IMG/VR virus record: IMGVR_UViG_3300020470_000031
Location: 1 to 46,103 of that record
DNA length: 46,103 nt
Strand: one strand, 5' to 3'
DNA from: a virus
Shown piece by piece: positions 16,876 through 25,566 of this stretch (position 1 is its first letter; each line of letters opens with the position of its first letter). Both the position numbers and the translations under genes were made by a program. The notes under the pieces were generated by a model that saw nothing but the letters and a program-made list of their open reading frames with translations, ran no database searches and was not told the origin of the DNA.

Positions 16876-18695
16876 GTGCACGATAGGCATTCTTCATAGT
16901 TAGTGGGGGGAGCAACGTACACCTGCTCTCGCTCCATCTTGTTATCAGAATCCACGCCTCCTGCAAACCCTGCGCGCTGCACAGACTTCGACCGGAGGTA
17001 GTAGAGGCTCTTGATGCCCCGACGCCATGCGTCGAAGTGAAGCATCATAAGGTCCCACTTGTCGCAGTCACCTTCGATGAACAGGTTCAGTGACTGAGCC
17101 TGATCGATCTTGTCCGCACGGTCACCTGCAAACTCAAGCAACCAACGCTGGTCAATCTCGAAGCTGGTCTTGAACACAGCTTTCAGGTGATCATCCATCC
17201 AATCGAGGTGCTGAACAGAGCCGTTGTTCTCAAGGATGCTGTTCCACTGCTTCTCGTATTCAGACTGATGATACTCCTCACGGTCGCCGCACAGGTTATT
17301 GACGTAGTCCCAAATCACCCGATCAAGATACTTGTTCTTGACTACAAAGGACCCGCTCAGGGTTTTGTGGGTGTAGATGTTCGCAGGGATTGGTTCAATA
17401 CACGCAGAGGTCCCACCGGCAATGATGCTGATGCTTGCAGTTGGCGCGATAGAAGTCTTGCAGGAGAAACGCTCATGTTTCCCGGCGTCAGCCGCGTCGG
17501 GACAAGGCCCTCTTTCGTCTGCAAGGATTCGGCTAGCTTCATTTACCTTCCCCTGAATATATGAGAACACCCGCAGGTTAAATCCCTTAGCGAGGGCGCT
17601 CTCGAAGGGGATTCGCTTTGATTGCAGGTAGCTATGGAATCCCATAGTGCCAAGGCCCACGCTGCGCTCACGCATAGCAGAATACTTAGCCCGTGCCATG
17701 CTGTCAGGTGCCCGCTGGATATAGTCCTCCAAGACATTGTCGAGAAAGCGCATAACATCAAGAATAAAGCGAGGGTCATCTTTCCATTCATCCCACTTCT
17801 CCAAGTTCAGGGACGACAGGCAGCACACAGCAGTCCGGTCATTGCCCAAGTGGTCATAGCCTGTGGGGAGGGTAATCTCCGCACAGAGGTTAGAGGTAGA
17901 CACCTTGAGACCAAGGTCCTTGTGGTGCTGAGGCATGTTGTCATTCACATGGTCGATGAAGACCATGTACGGTTCGCCCGTAGCCAGCCGTGTCTCTACC
18001 ATCTTCTGGAAGAGAGAACGTGCGTTGATCATCTTGCGTGTCTCACCACTCCTAGGGGAGACAAGTGCAAAGTCTACGTCATCCATCACAGCCTGCATGA
18101 ACTCGTTGGTGATCAAGACACCGTGGTGTAGGTTCAGGCTCTTACGATTGAAGTCACCGCTTGGCTTACGGATTTCCAGAAATTCTTCAATCTCTGGGTG
18201 ACTGACATCGATGTAGACAGCGGCTGATCCCCGCCGAAGACTGCCCTGACTAATAGCCAGAGTGAGGCTGTCCATGACGTTAATAAAAGGGATGATGCCC
18301 GAGGTAGTACCATTGAGGCCAACAGGCTCCCCAATGCCACGAACGTTGCCCCAATAAGTACCGATGCCGCCACCGCGCGAGGCAAGCCATACGTTCTCAT
18401 TCCAAACAGACACAATTCCATCAAGGGAATCATCAACGCTATTGAGATAACAACTGATTGGAAGTCCACGTTCGCTTCCTCCGTTAGACAGAATGGGGGT
18501 GGCGGGCATGAACCACAGTTGGCTCATGTAGTCGTACATACGCTGTGCGTGTTCGTCGTTGTCGCTGTAGGCTTCTGACACTCGCACGAAAACATCTTGG
18601 TAGGTTTCACCGGGGAGGAGATACCGGTCAGTGAGGGTCTCTTTCCCGAAGTCAGTCAGCAGATCATCACGGCTAGGAACCGAGGTAATTGTCAT
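16872..18695 (-). CDS. nrdA: Class I ribonucleotide reductase, large subunit
   Basis: 607 residues. Active-site features: C82 in GLPISCYLNS, N269-C271-E273 in TSNLCAEI, C291/C292 in VCCLSSLNL, and the C-terminal redox pair C603/C606 (ECLSCT). There is no N-terminal ATP-cone, so dATP feedback inhibition through that domain is absent, common in phage RNRs. It reduces ribonucleotides with NrdB. Ribosome site AAGGA precedes the ATG. Confidence 0.96.
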   Translation of the reverse strand: MTITSVPSRDDLLTDFGKETLTDRYLLPGETYQDVFVRVSEAYSDNDEHAQRMYDYMSQLWFMPATPILSNGGSERGLPISCYLNSVDDSLDGIVSVWNENVWLASRGGGIGTYWGNVRGIGEPVGLNGTTSGIIPFINVMDSLTLAISQGSLRRGSAAVYIDVSHPEIEEFLEIRKPSGDFNRKSLNLHHGVLITNEFMQAVMDDVDFALVSPRSGETRKMINARSLFQKMVETRLATGEPYMVFIDHVNDNMPQHHKDLGLKVSTSNLCAEITLPTGYDHLGNDRTAVCCLSSLNLEKWDEWKDDPRFILDVMRFLDNVLEDYIQRAPDSMARAKYSAMRERSVGLGTMGFHSYLQSKRIPFESALAKGFNLRVFSYIQGKVNEASRILADERGPCPDAADAGKHERFSCKTSIAPTASISIIAGGTSACIEPIPANIYTHKTLSGSFVVKNKYLDRVIWDYVNNLCGDREEYHQSEYEKQWNSILENNGSVQHLDWMDDHLKAVFKTSFEIDQRWLLEFAGDRADKIDQAQSLNLFIEGDCDKWDLMMLHFDAWRRGIKSLYYLRSKSVQRAGFAGGVDSDNKMEREQVYVAPPTNYEECLSCT

Positions 18696-18722
18696 GTAGT
18701 ATTTTCCTTATCTTTATATGTT

Positions 18723-18761
18723 TGAGGGGAACCCCAAGGCATAACCTCAAGGCTCCCCTCA
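18723..18761 (-). terminator. Hairpin terminator after the 18784-19467 gene
   Basis: On the minus strand TGAGGGGA-GCCTTGAGG and CCTTGGGG-TTCCCCTCA pair over about 17 bp (some G-U) with loop TTATG. The downstream tract is A/T-rich but has no clean T run, so termination may be partial, leaving readthrough into nrdA. Confidence 0.6.
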
Positions 18762-18783
18762 GTCAAGCGGTGATAAGGGGTTA

Positions 18784-19467
18784 TTACGCTTCTTCGAAGT
18801 TCAGAACACCCCACTCGTAGTCGGCATTCGACTTGGCCTCATGGGTCACCTTCGTGCGAACAACTCCGCTCAGGGTAACACCGTCAGGACCAACCTGAAC
18901 CTTACCGGCATTGATCAGGCTTGCAAGGAAGCTCTGGAATCCGCCGAAGCCAGTGATCGAAGTGGTGTAACCCAGCTTCGTACCTGCCTCAATCGTGGTC
19001 TTGCCCTGAGTGACGTCCTCGACATTGGTCATGAGGATGTCAGCACCACGGTACGGGTTCTGCGGCTGAGTGCTACGGCCATTGGCCTCTGCCATAGCTA
19101 CCGTCCAAGCCTGTCCGGTGCGCGACTCAGTGCGCCCATCATAGGTCTTGATGTACTCGTACTTGTTGCCGGGGAGCGAAATACGCAGACCCTGGAACAG
19201 TTTGACGTTGGAGAAATCGATGTCCACCTCGACTTCCTGCAGGACTGCCTTGTCGTTCTTGTCGAGCTTGAAGCCCGTGTCCTTCACTGCAATCCACTTG
19301 TCGGGGCTGAGACCGCCCGACTGGAGGAAGCTAGTGAGCGACATATCGACACCAGCGTTAGCAGGAGCAAGGGCACCACCCTCCGAGGTCGTAGCGACGT
19401 CGGTTCCAGTGGTTTCATTTGCCTTAGCTTCGGCTGCGGCGATGGCGTCTTCGATCTGGGTACTCAT
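18784..19467 (-). CDS. Possible single-stranded DNA-binding protein
   Basis: 227 residues, with a low-complexity Ala/Glu-rich N-terminus, a predicted beta-rich middle and an acidic C-terminal tail ending WGVLNFEEA. An acidic tip after a beta core, its own strong terminator and its place between nrdA and other replication genes would fit an abundant ssDNA-binding protein. No family motif is recognised, so this is inference. Confidence 0.5.
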   Translation of the reverse strand: MSTQIEDAIAAAEAKANETTGTDVATTSEGGALAPANAGVDMSLTSFLQSGGLSPDKWIAVKDTGFKLDKNDKAVLQEVEVDIDFSNVKLFQGLRISLPGNKYEYIKTYDGRTESRTGQAWTVAMAEANGRSTQPQNPYRGADILMTNVEDVTQGKTTIEAGTKLGYTTSITGFGGFQSFLASLINAGKVQVGPDGVTLSGVVRTKVTHEAKSNADYEWGVLNFEEA

Positions 19468-19488
19468 AACTAGATATTCCTTATTCGA

Positions 19489-19914
19489 TTAGTTGATGTT
19501 TGACTCGGTAACGCTTACTGCTGCGTCAAAGAGCCGTTCCTTGTGAGCCTCGATGCCCTCAAGGAAGTTCGGGGCGTGAGTAGGCAACGCAGCAAGGCCG
19601 GTTCCTACCCCATCCTTCGGCCAGCATACAACCCCACCCTTGGACAGGTGTTCGTGCAGCTTGTCGAAGGCTTCCACGACAGGCACACAGTACCTGGCTG
19701 GATTCTGGTACACAAGCTCGTCAGTGATGATTTGGCTTGGCGAAACTTTTGTCGGGATACCTACGGCGTTCTTACAGCCTCGGGCTTCTTTCGCTTGGCC
19801 ACCGTACCCGGCGCGGGCGAGGTTATCTCCAAAGACGAAGAGGACATCGGGGTTTGCTGTAATGAGTTCTCGCGTGTATCGTTTGACAATTATTACGCGG
19901 CCATTTTTGTTCAT
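19489..19914 (-). CDS. Macro-domain-like protein (DUF7831-type)
   Basis: 141 residues with LFVFGDNLARAGYGGQAKEARG, NAVGIPTK and PKDGVGTGLAALPTHAP, the conserved stretches of a phage/bacterial family with a macro-like Rossmann fold that may bind ADP-ribose or nucleotides. The start overlaps the HAD gene stop (4 nt). Function unknown; a role in nucleotide-derivative handling is inferred. Confidence 0.7.
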   Translation of the reverse strand: MNKNGRVIIVKRYTRELITANPDVLFVFGDNLARAGYGGQAKEARGCKNAVGIPTKVSPSQIITDELVYQNPARYCVPVVEAFDKLHEHLSKGGVVCWPKDGVGTGLAALPTHAPNFLEGIEAHKERLFDAAVSVTESNIN

Positions 19915-20480
19915 AGAGCTAGGTCCAAGATTCTTTCGTAAAACGTTGAAGCCCTCTCATAGACGGGTGCCATATCATTGTCAACATGAAAAATGTCTAG
20001 GCGAGGATTTTTTAATTCACGAGCAGATTGAATGTGTTTCTCCCTGTCGTCGTAGAAGGTATAAGTGTTCTCAGGGTGCCTGTCAAGCAGCATTTCCAAG
20101 ACCTGTCCCTTGGGCAGGTGATCGACGTGCATGATCTTCACAGGCAGGTGTCGTTCCTGAGGCAGGTGGTCGATAAGGAACTCATGCAGACGGGTGACAG
20201 CAAAGCGGTCGCTGCGAGCGGTAAGGATGTGGTAAGGGCCTTCATAGACCTTCTCAAACATCGGTCCAGTCTCAATGGGGATGCAGGACTGCCACAAGAC
20301 TGCTTGCATGCAGATGTAGTGGGCTGACTTGGCACTCTCCCCTCGCAGGTCCAGACCCAATTCCCGAGTCACGGCCTCAACCAGTCGCCGAGACTTGTAT
20401 CCAAGAGGGAGGTTGAACAGACCCTCTTCCAGAGGATCAGCGAGGACGCCATCGAAGTCGAAGATGTTCACATGGGGCAT
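19911..20480 (-). CDS. HAD-superfamily phosphatase
   Basis: 189 residues with the HAD nucleophile motif NIFDFDGVLAD (D8, D10), motif II in HILTARSDRFA and motif IV in YTFYDDREKHIQ. The fold resembles nucleotide 5'-phosphatases and the 3'-phosphatase half of polynucleotide kinases; the substrate cannot be determined. Ribosome site AAGGAG is upstream of the ATG. Confidence 0.8.
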   Translation of the reverse strand: MPHVNIFDFDGVLADPLEEGLFNLPLGYKSRRLVEAVTRELGLDLRGESAKSAHYICMQAVLWQSCIPIETGPMFEKVYEGPYHILTARSDRFAVTRLHEFLIDHLPQERHLPVKIMHVDHLPKGQVLEMLLDRHPENTYTFYDDREKHIQSARELKNPRLDIFHVDNDMAPVYERASTFYERILDLAL

Positions 20481-20562
20481 TGGTAGTCTCCTTATATGTA
20501 TATTATATATTTTTAGAAAGCTCCACGCGACCTAAAAAATATAACAAGTTTACAACTTATAC
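20481..20562 (-). promoter_or_regulatory. AT-rich gap with a possible promoter
   Basis: An 82-bp AT-rich spacer. On the minus strand TATAAT occurs at 20502-20507, about 20 nt before the HAD ATG, but no good -35 box is seen 16-18 nt upstream. A small inverted repeat AAGTTGTAAACTT is also present. Confidence 0.3.
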
Positions 20563-21759
20563 CTAAAGTAGGTCCGAAAGACGGTTGCTGATCATCGCTT
20601 CTCGCAGCTCAGCACCTACTTTTGGCACATAACGATCCTTAAACGAACCAAATTGGTTATTTTCACCGAGCAAGAGGTTCGCCATTCGCTCTGCCTCTGT
20701 CCATTCCAGCGGGCCAATCTCGACAGAAATATCAAATCGACCGCTGCGAACCAGAGCCGGGTCCAGCTTCTCAGGGCGGTTCGTCGTGGCAAGAGTGATC
20801 AAACCGTGCGGTGTGAGAAAGCCATCCAGCACATTAAGCAGGGTGGACAGAGAGATACCCTCAGAGTCAGAGTCCCTCGCCACGTTAGCTTTCACTGCAT
20901 CGATGTCTTCAATCACCAGAAGGGACTTCTGCCAGTCCCTGCGAGCGCCAATAAGCTCCATCAACTCAGCCTCATTCTCTACGCCCGACAGGTTCAGGAA
21001 CATAATGTCCCTGTCCAGAGCCGAAGCCAGCGCATGAATCAGACTGGTCTTGCCAGTACCCGGTGGTCCCTTGAGCATGATGCCCAAGTGGTACGGCATG
21101 CCCTTGAGGCGGTACTCTTCCTCTCGATTCTCGAAGCTCTGGATATCCTCCAGCAGCTTGTCCTTGATACCGTCGTTGGTGAAGACACTTTCCATAGGAC
21201 GGGGCTGCAGGAAGCCGTGGCCGTGCCACGCCGCATGCATGTTACGCCGCAGTTTCAGCCTCTTGATCTTGCTGTGCTTCTCAATCTCCTTCGTCAGTTC
21301 GTTACAGAACTCGGTCACTCCCTTGTTGCCAAAGCCCAAGAAGGTGATAGTCAGGGTCTCTTTGAACCGTTCGGTAGCACTACTCTCTTCCATACTCCGA
21401 TGGACGATCACAGGCTTTCCTCGGTACTTACCCCAGTGACGACCGAAACCAATGGCCATTCCCTGATAGACGTCGATGTCCTTACACTGGTCCTCGTCCC
21501 ACACCGTGATGTTCTCATAGGTGAAGTCTCTGGACCACTTATCGGACACCATTGTTTCAGTGACCATCTTGTTTACGTAATAATATTCCTCCTGATCGGA
21601 ACGAAACGTAAGGTCATAACTCACAAAGTGCTTGACACTGTCCCAGATTCTGATGGGGACGTTGCGAGCAGCGTAGGTCAGAGCGGTGGCAGGGGCCGCT
21701 ATCAACGCCCCCTGCGCAAACTCGTTCGTCTTGATCAGTTCAACTACCGTGTCGATCAT
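20563..21759 (-). CDS. BCS1-like AAA+ ATPase
   Basis: 398 residues. C-terminal AAA domain: Walker A GPPGTGKT at 231-238, Walker B LLVIEDIDA near 280-288, sensor-1 LATTNRPEKLDPAL, and arginine finger region RSGRFDISVEIG. The N-terminal 200 residues include a hydrophobic segment (about 16-32) and a BCS1_N-like beta region. BCS1 proteins translocate or remodel folded proteins; the phage homologue's substrate is unknown. It overlaps the helicase gene stop by 1 nt. Confidence 0.85.
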   Translation of the reverse strand: MIDTVVELIKTNEFAQGALIAAPATALTYAARNVPIRIWDSVKHFVSYDLTFRSDQEEYYYVNKMVTETMVSDKWSRDFTYENITVWDEDQCKDIDVYQGMAIGFGRHWGKYRGKPVIVHRSMEESSATERFKETLTITFLGFGNKGVTEFCNELTKEIEKHSKIKRLKLRRNMHAAWHGHGFLQPRPMESVFTNDGIKDKLLEDIQSFENREEEYRLKGMPYHLGIMLKGPPGTGKTSLIHALASALDRDIMFLNLSGVENEAELMELIGARRDWQKSLLVIEDIDAVKANVARDSDSEGISLSTLLNVLDGFLTPHGLITLATTNRPEKLDPALVRSGRFDISVEIGPLEWTEAERMANLLLGENNQFGSFKDRYVPKVGAELREAMISNRLSDLL

Positions 21760-23138
21760 TAGCTCAGTCCTTTCACGTCGGTCATGACCGTCTCGGTCAG
21801 CTTCTCTTTCTTGACGACAATCTTTCGCACCTTCTGGTCCACCGAGTTGGCGTACTCCAGGAAGTAGATCATCAGGTTCTCGTCGCGGGCCTCACGCTCG
21901 CCACGCTTAATGGCCTGCTCCACGTTCGAGTCACTGTACGACAGCGAAGTGAACACAATCACCTTGGTTCGCTGCCAATTCCAGCCGGTGGCCGCAACAG
22001 CAGGGGTAGCACAGATCGCATCAAGCTCACCGGCATTATACGCTCGGTCAATCTCGACTCGCTTCTCGTGGCTTACGCCGCCGTGCATCACACCGACTTT
22101 GAGACCCTGCTCTCGCAGAAGCTCCGCATTGGCTTCGACCTCTTCCGGCATCGAACCGAAGACGACCATGCCCTCTTGGGCGAGACCCTCAAGGTACTCA
22201 TGCTTGGCAGTCCGCTCCTTGATGTCGAAGATGTGCGGGCAGTTAATGATCTGCCGAGCGCGCATCGTGGCAACACCAGGGTTGCTTCCATCGAGGAACA
22301 TACCATCAAGCTCGACACAAGCCATTTCGTCGAACTCATTGTACGCCTCAGCCATCTTGGGCTTCATCGTCAGGTCGTCCACGACTTCAATGTGTCGCTT
22401 CTCCTCACCGTGGACTTCTACCCATGTATGGATAACGCCGTGGCGGTTGAAGATTTCAGTAACCTTCTCTTCGTTCTGCCAATAGAGAACCTTGCCGTAG
22501 TCGTCGATAAACCCGGCATGCTGGTTCTGGAAGCCGATGTAGCTGCCGTAGTACTGCGGGCAGACAATGTGGATTGCGGTGAAGCACGAGTCCAGTCGGC
22601 CATCAATCGGGGTGCCGGTGCAATAGTAGAACCCTTCGGTGCGATCCATCAGGGCGTAAAGCTCGACGCTTGCCTTCGAATTATACGTCTTGTAGCCTTC
22701 ATGTCCTTCGTCAATAATGACCAAGTCAATCTCAGGGTGGTACTCGACCAGTTCTTCCCAATAGTTCTTGAGAAAGGTGAACCCTACAAGGAATACTTTG
22801 ATTTCGGGGTCGCGGATATAGTTGATATACCCCGTTTCTTGGCATGCCTCAGGCACACTCTTCCGCTTACGGGGGCCGAGGGTCTCGTCCACACGCTCGA
22901 TCACCTTCACCTCATGGTCCTGAAACCCCGAGAAGCGAAGCACCTCAAGCCGGTTCTTGTCCCGAAGGTGGTTCGGCTGAACAATGATGGTCTTCTTTTG
23001 CTTCTTCGACCAGTAGTACCATGACAGGGCACAAAACGTAGGCGTCTTGCCCGTGCCGGGTTCCGAAAAGTTGAAGCTGCGGGGGTTGGCGATAGCGACC
23101 GCAAGGTCATCTACTTGATAGTCGCGAAGGGTTTCCAT
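21759..23138 (-). CDS. Superfamily 2 DNA helicase (SNF2/DEAH-type)
   Basis: 459 residues. Motif I SEPGTGKT at 25-32, motif II LVIIDEGHEG (DEGH variant), motif III YYCTGTPIDG, and a C-terminal half with motifs V (ATPAVAATGWNW) and VI (VEQAIKRGEREARD). It is compact, like UvsW/SNF2-like phage helicases used in replication-fork remodelling and recombination. Confidence 0.9.
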   Translation of the reverse strand: METLRDYQVDDLAVAIANPRSFNFSEPGTGKTPTFCALSWYYWSKKQKKTIIVQPNHLRDKNRLEVLRFSGFQDHEVKVIERVDETLGPRKRKSVPEACQETGYINYIRDPEIKVFLVGFTFLKNYWEELVEYHPEIDLVIIDEGHEGYKTYNSKASVELYALMDRTEGFYYCTGTPIDGRLDSCFTAIHIVCPQYYGSYIGFQNQHAGFIDDYGKVLYWQNEEKVTEIFNRHGVIHTWVEVHGEEKRHIEVVDDLTMKPKMAEAYNEFDEMACVELDGMFLDGSNPGVATMRARQIINCPHIFDIKERTAKHEYLEGLAQEGMVVFGSMPEEVEANAELLREQGLKVGVMHGGVSHEKRVEIDRAYNAGELDAICATPAVAATGWNWQRTKVIVFTSLSYSDSNVEQAIKRGEREARDENLMIYFLEYANSVDQKVRKIVVKKEKLTETVMTDVKGLS

Positions 23139-23177
23139 GAGAACTCCTAGTTTTGGGTTTAGATCAGAGATATAAAT

Positions 23178-23203
23178 GAGGGAGAGGCTGGCACCTCTCC
23201 CTC
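23178..23203 (-). terminator. Hairpin terminator after the small membrane gene
   Basis: GAGGGAGAGG and CCTCTCCCTC form a perfect 10-bp stem with a 6-nt loop, just after the stop of the 62-aa gene and before the helicase. The tail is ATTTATAT, not a strong T run. Confidence 0.65.
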
Positions 23204-23214
23204 GAACAGCGCAC

Positions 23215-23403
23215 TTAGCTGCGGGATGTTTCTCCTCGCATCAGAATCAGGAACACGAAGGCGGCAAGCCAGTTCCAGAACGTGATGTCGAGACCTTCAC
23301 CTTGGAACATTGTGCCTACGGACCAGAGTAGGAGCGCGGGGCCAATGAAGATGAAGAAGAGTACGACGACAACGAGTAGAGCGATTTTAGTAAGGTCTGT
23401 CAT
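23215..23403 (-). CDS. Small two-pass membrane protein
   Basis: 62 residues with two hydrophobic segments (about 7-30 and 42-56). It follows rtcB by 2 nt in the same direction and precedes a terminator. Unknown function. Confidence 0.65.
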   Translation of the reverse strand: MTDLTKIALLVVVVLFFIFIGPALLLWSVGTMFQGEGLDITFWNWLAAFVFLILMRGETSRS

Positions 23404-23405
23404 AA

Positions 23406-24638
23406 TTATCCTTTAATGTTGACGATCTGACGAAGCGTGTGAACAACCTCAACTAGATCAGTTTGAGCGGACATCACTGCATCGATATCCTTATAGGCGG
23501 AAGGAGTTTCGTCCAAGGTAGACGCATCCACCCGAGCTTCAATTCCTTCCAGAGCTTTGGCGTGGTCCTCAAGGGATACCTGACGCTTAGCTTCTGACCT
23601 CGACATTACACGACCAGCGCCGTGGGAGCAAGAACAAAAACTATCCGCATTGCCAAGGCCACGAACGATGAACGACTTGGCTCCCATCGAACCGGGGATG
23701 ATGCCCATGTCGCCCTCACGAGCGCGGACAGCACCCTTACGGGTCACCCACACGTCCTCGCCAAAGTGGTGTTCACGTTCAGCGTAGTTATGGTGACAGT
23801 TGATGGCCTTCGCATCAAGCGTGAACGGGACTGGAAGGACGTCTCGAAGGGCCTGCAAGGTTCGATCAAGCATAATCTCTCGGTTAATCGAGGCGAAATC
23901 TTGCGCCCAAAGCATGGCTTCAACATAGTCATCAAAGTTCTCCGTGTGTTCGACGAGATAAGCCAAGTCCCCGTTAGGGAGATAGCTAGTGATGCGATAC
24001 TTTTCAGCTTCTTCCTTCGCCTTGTCGATGAAGTAGCGCCCGATAGCGTTGCCTACGCCTCGACTGCCACTGTGAAGCATGACCCAGACTCGGTCTTCAA
24101 GGTCAAGGCAGACTTCGATGAAATGATTTCCTCCACCAAGGCTTCCAAGGTGGTTGTAGGAATTACTCTTTCCGATTTTAGGATGTCTGTCAGTGATCTT
24201 CTCAAAACGTCCTTCAAGGTCGTGCCTCCAGCGACTTGCAACTGAGTTAGGTACGATTGACCAGCCGCCTTTGTCGTGGTTTTGCTTTCCATTTCCGGTG
24301 CGTCCATGAGGAACCTTCCTTTCGATTGCTGCTCGGATATGCCCGAGGCTGTCTGGTAGATCGTTGGCAGTGAGCGTAGTACGAACTGCACACATACCGC
24401 AGCCGATATCAACACCCACCGCACTAGGGATGATAGCCTTCTCAGTAGCGATTACACTACCGACCGTCGCCCCGTAACCGAGGTGGACATCGGGCATTCC
24501 TGCCACGTGCTTGAAGATCACAGGCAGAGCCGCAGTCTCATACAACTGCTGCATCGCCTGAGGCTCGAACTCAGCATGAGAGTTCCAGAGCTTGAGGTTC
24601 TTCCCGCCGAGCGGGTTTTCTACATAACTATACGACAT
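23406..24638 (-). CDS. rtcB: RNA-splicing ligase RtcB
   Basis: 410 residues with the full RtcB set: VGVDIGCGM (D77, C80), GSLGGGNHFIE (N171, H172), HSGSRGVG (H189), NCHHNYA (H282/283), IPGSMGAKSFIVRG and SCSHGAGRVMSR with the guanylated His H339. RtcB joins 2',3'-cyclic-phosphate (or 3'-phosphate) and 5'-OH RNA ends using GTP and Mn2+. Those are the ends left by anticodon nucleases and many toxins. It lies directly downstream of the tRNA array on the same strand, which suggests tRNA repair. Confidence 0.95.
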   Translation of the reverse strand: MSYSYVENPLGGKNLKLWNSHAEFEPQAMQQLYETAALPVIFKHVAGMPDVHLGYGATVGSVIATEKAIIPSAVGVDIGCGMCAVRTTLTANDLPDSLGHIRAAIERKVPHGRTGNGKQNHDKGGWSIVPNSVASRWRHDLEGRFEKITDRHPKIGKSNSYNHLGSLGGGNHFIEVCLDLEDRVWVMLHSGSRGVGNAIGRYFIDKAKEEAEKYRITSYLPNGDLAYLVEHTENFDDYVEAMLWAQDFASINREIMLDRTLQALRDVLPVPFTLDAKAINCHHNYAEREHHFGEDVWVTRKGAVRAREGDMGIIPGSMGAKSFIVRGLGNADSFCSCSHGAGRVMSRSEAKRQVSLEDHAKALEGIEARVDASTLDETPSAYKDIDAVMSAQTDLVEVVHTLRQIVNIKG

Positions 24639-24918
24639 TCAATTCTACCTTTCTAGGGGCCAACTTGCCCTCCCATTCAATTTTACGATTAGGGTCAGTC
24701 TGTTTAATGGGATACCATCCCCAGTCTTCATCAAACTGGCCAATATAAGGCCCTGCGAGCCACTGACCAAGAGCCAGCTTCGCACTCAGTTCGTTGGTGA
24801 AGAGGCGGGGGACGTTGCCCTCACTGCCTCTCTTAGCAACATCTTGTATAGTGTTTTTGCCTTTGGTCTTGGACCACGGAATGTAGTACTCAAGGTCCTC
24901 TGTTGCGATTATATACAC
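24628..24918 (-). CDS. Hypothetical protein upstream of rtcB
   Basis: 96 residues, Trp/Tyr-rich, no recognised family. It overlaps the rtcB start by 11 nt and starts 18 nt after tRNA-His, so it is probably co-transcribed with the tRNAs and rtcB. Confidence 0.65.
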   Translation of the reverse strand: MYIIATEDLEYYIPWSKTKGKNTIQDVAKRGSEGNVPRLFTNELSAKLALGQWLAGPYIGQFDEDWGWYPIKQTDPNRKIEWEGKLAPRKVELNVV

Positions 24919-24936
24919 GAGATTTCCTTTCTAGAT

Positions 24937-25011
24937 TGGGGTGAAGTGGGGAATCGAACCCTCTCCTGCCGGGTCACATCCGGCCATGCTACCAATAACA
25001 CCAACAACACC
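24937..25011 (-). tRNA. tRNA-His(GTG)
   Basis: Anticodon arm GCCGG-ATGTGAC-CCGGC, T-arm GGGTTCGATTCCC, encoded CCA. An extra G at -1 faces C73, as in tRNA-His. The acceptor stem has two T:T mismatches (positions 4-69 and 5-68). Confidence 0.85.
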
Positions 25012-25212
25012 ATGATAACCCGCGTGACTGGGAGCCTTGCGTCAACAGCAGCGATTCTCTGGGCCAATCTTGCTCGTCAAGGCACTACCCTATCGGACAC
25101 AGAGGATTGTACCGCAATCGTCGGGGTACAACTGTCAAACCAGTCGGGCAAGAACACGGTTAGTAGCCGCCTCACTCGGTTAATCTGGCGCTCCCAGCCC
25201 CTCCTCGGAAAC
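25012..25212. other. 200-bp stretch without gene
   Basis: Between tRNA-Trp and tRNA-His. No ORF with a ribosome site and no tRNA fold is seen on either strand. One hairpin (TTGTACC / GGTACAA, 25107-25131) stands out. It may be spacer or an unrecognised small RNA. Confidence 0.4.
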
Positions 25213-25286
25213 TGGCAGAAGTGTAGGGATTCGAACCCTAGCGGTATGGTTTTGGAGACCAACCGACACAACCTGCGCTCACTCCT
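25213..25286 (-). tRNA. tRNA-Trp(CCA)
   Basis: Acceptor AGGAGTG pairs with CACTTCT, G73, encoded CCA; anticodon loop CTCCAAA. The D-arm is atypical and short (17 nt between acceptor and anticodon stems). Confidence 0.85.
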
Positions 25287-25287
25287 A

Positions 25288-25363
25288 TGGTCTAGGTAGA
25301 GAGATTCGAACTCCCGTCCCCGTGGTCCCAAACCACGTGCTTTAGCCACTAAGCTACACCTAG
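25288..25363 (-). tRNA. tRNA-Pro(TGG)
   Basis: C1-G72 and A73 as expected for Pro; anticodon arm CGTGG-TTTGGGA-CCACG; encoded CCA. One nucleotide from tRNA-Trp. Confidence 0.92.
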
Positions 25364-25365
25364 AC

Positions 25366-25443
25366 TGGCTGGTAGTACTGGACTCGAACCAGTCTCGTTC
25401 CTGATTAACAGTCAGGTGCCATCACCCGGACGACTCACTACCA
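25366..25443 (-). tRNA. tRNA-Asn(GTT)
   Basis: Acceptor TGGTAGT/ACTACCA, G73, encoded CCA; anticodon arm CCTGA-CTGTTAA-TCAGG. Two nucleotides from tRNA-Pro, so the primary transcript must be cut precisely. Confidence 0.93.
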
Positions 25444-25462
25444 TTGAATTTGTTTGAAATGT

Positions 25463-25542
25463 TGGTTGCGGGAGCGGGATTTGAACCCGCGTATGTCAGC
25501 GGTTATGAGCCGCCCGAGATAACCTGACTCCTCTACCCCGCA
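25463..25542 (-). tRNA. Initiator-like tRNA-Met(CAT)
   Basis: Starts TGCGGGG and ends CCCGCAACCA, very like bacterial initiator tRNA, with loop CTCATAA and initiator-type T-loop TTCAAAT. But position 1 is T (pairs with A72) instead of the usual C1:A72 mismatch, and the anticodon stem is GGCGG/CCGCT rather than three G:C pairs in a row of the same orientation. 80 nt, with a 7-nt variable loop. Confidence 0.85.
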
Positions 25543-25566
25543 ACAGGGTGATGGGGGGAGTGTTAG

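Noticed and set aside
19955-19983. TTGACA-N17-TATGAG promoter inside the HAD gene
   Set aside because: It is fully within coding sequence (VDNDMAPVYE) and may be chance; the next gene already has a coupled start.
25077-25349. 90-residue minus-strand ORF
   Set aside because: It runs through two tRNA genes and has no ribosome site.
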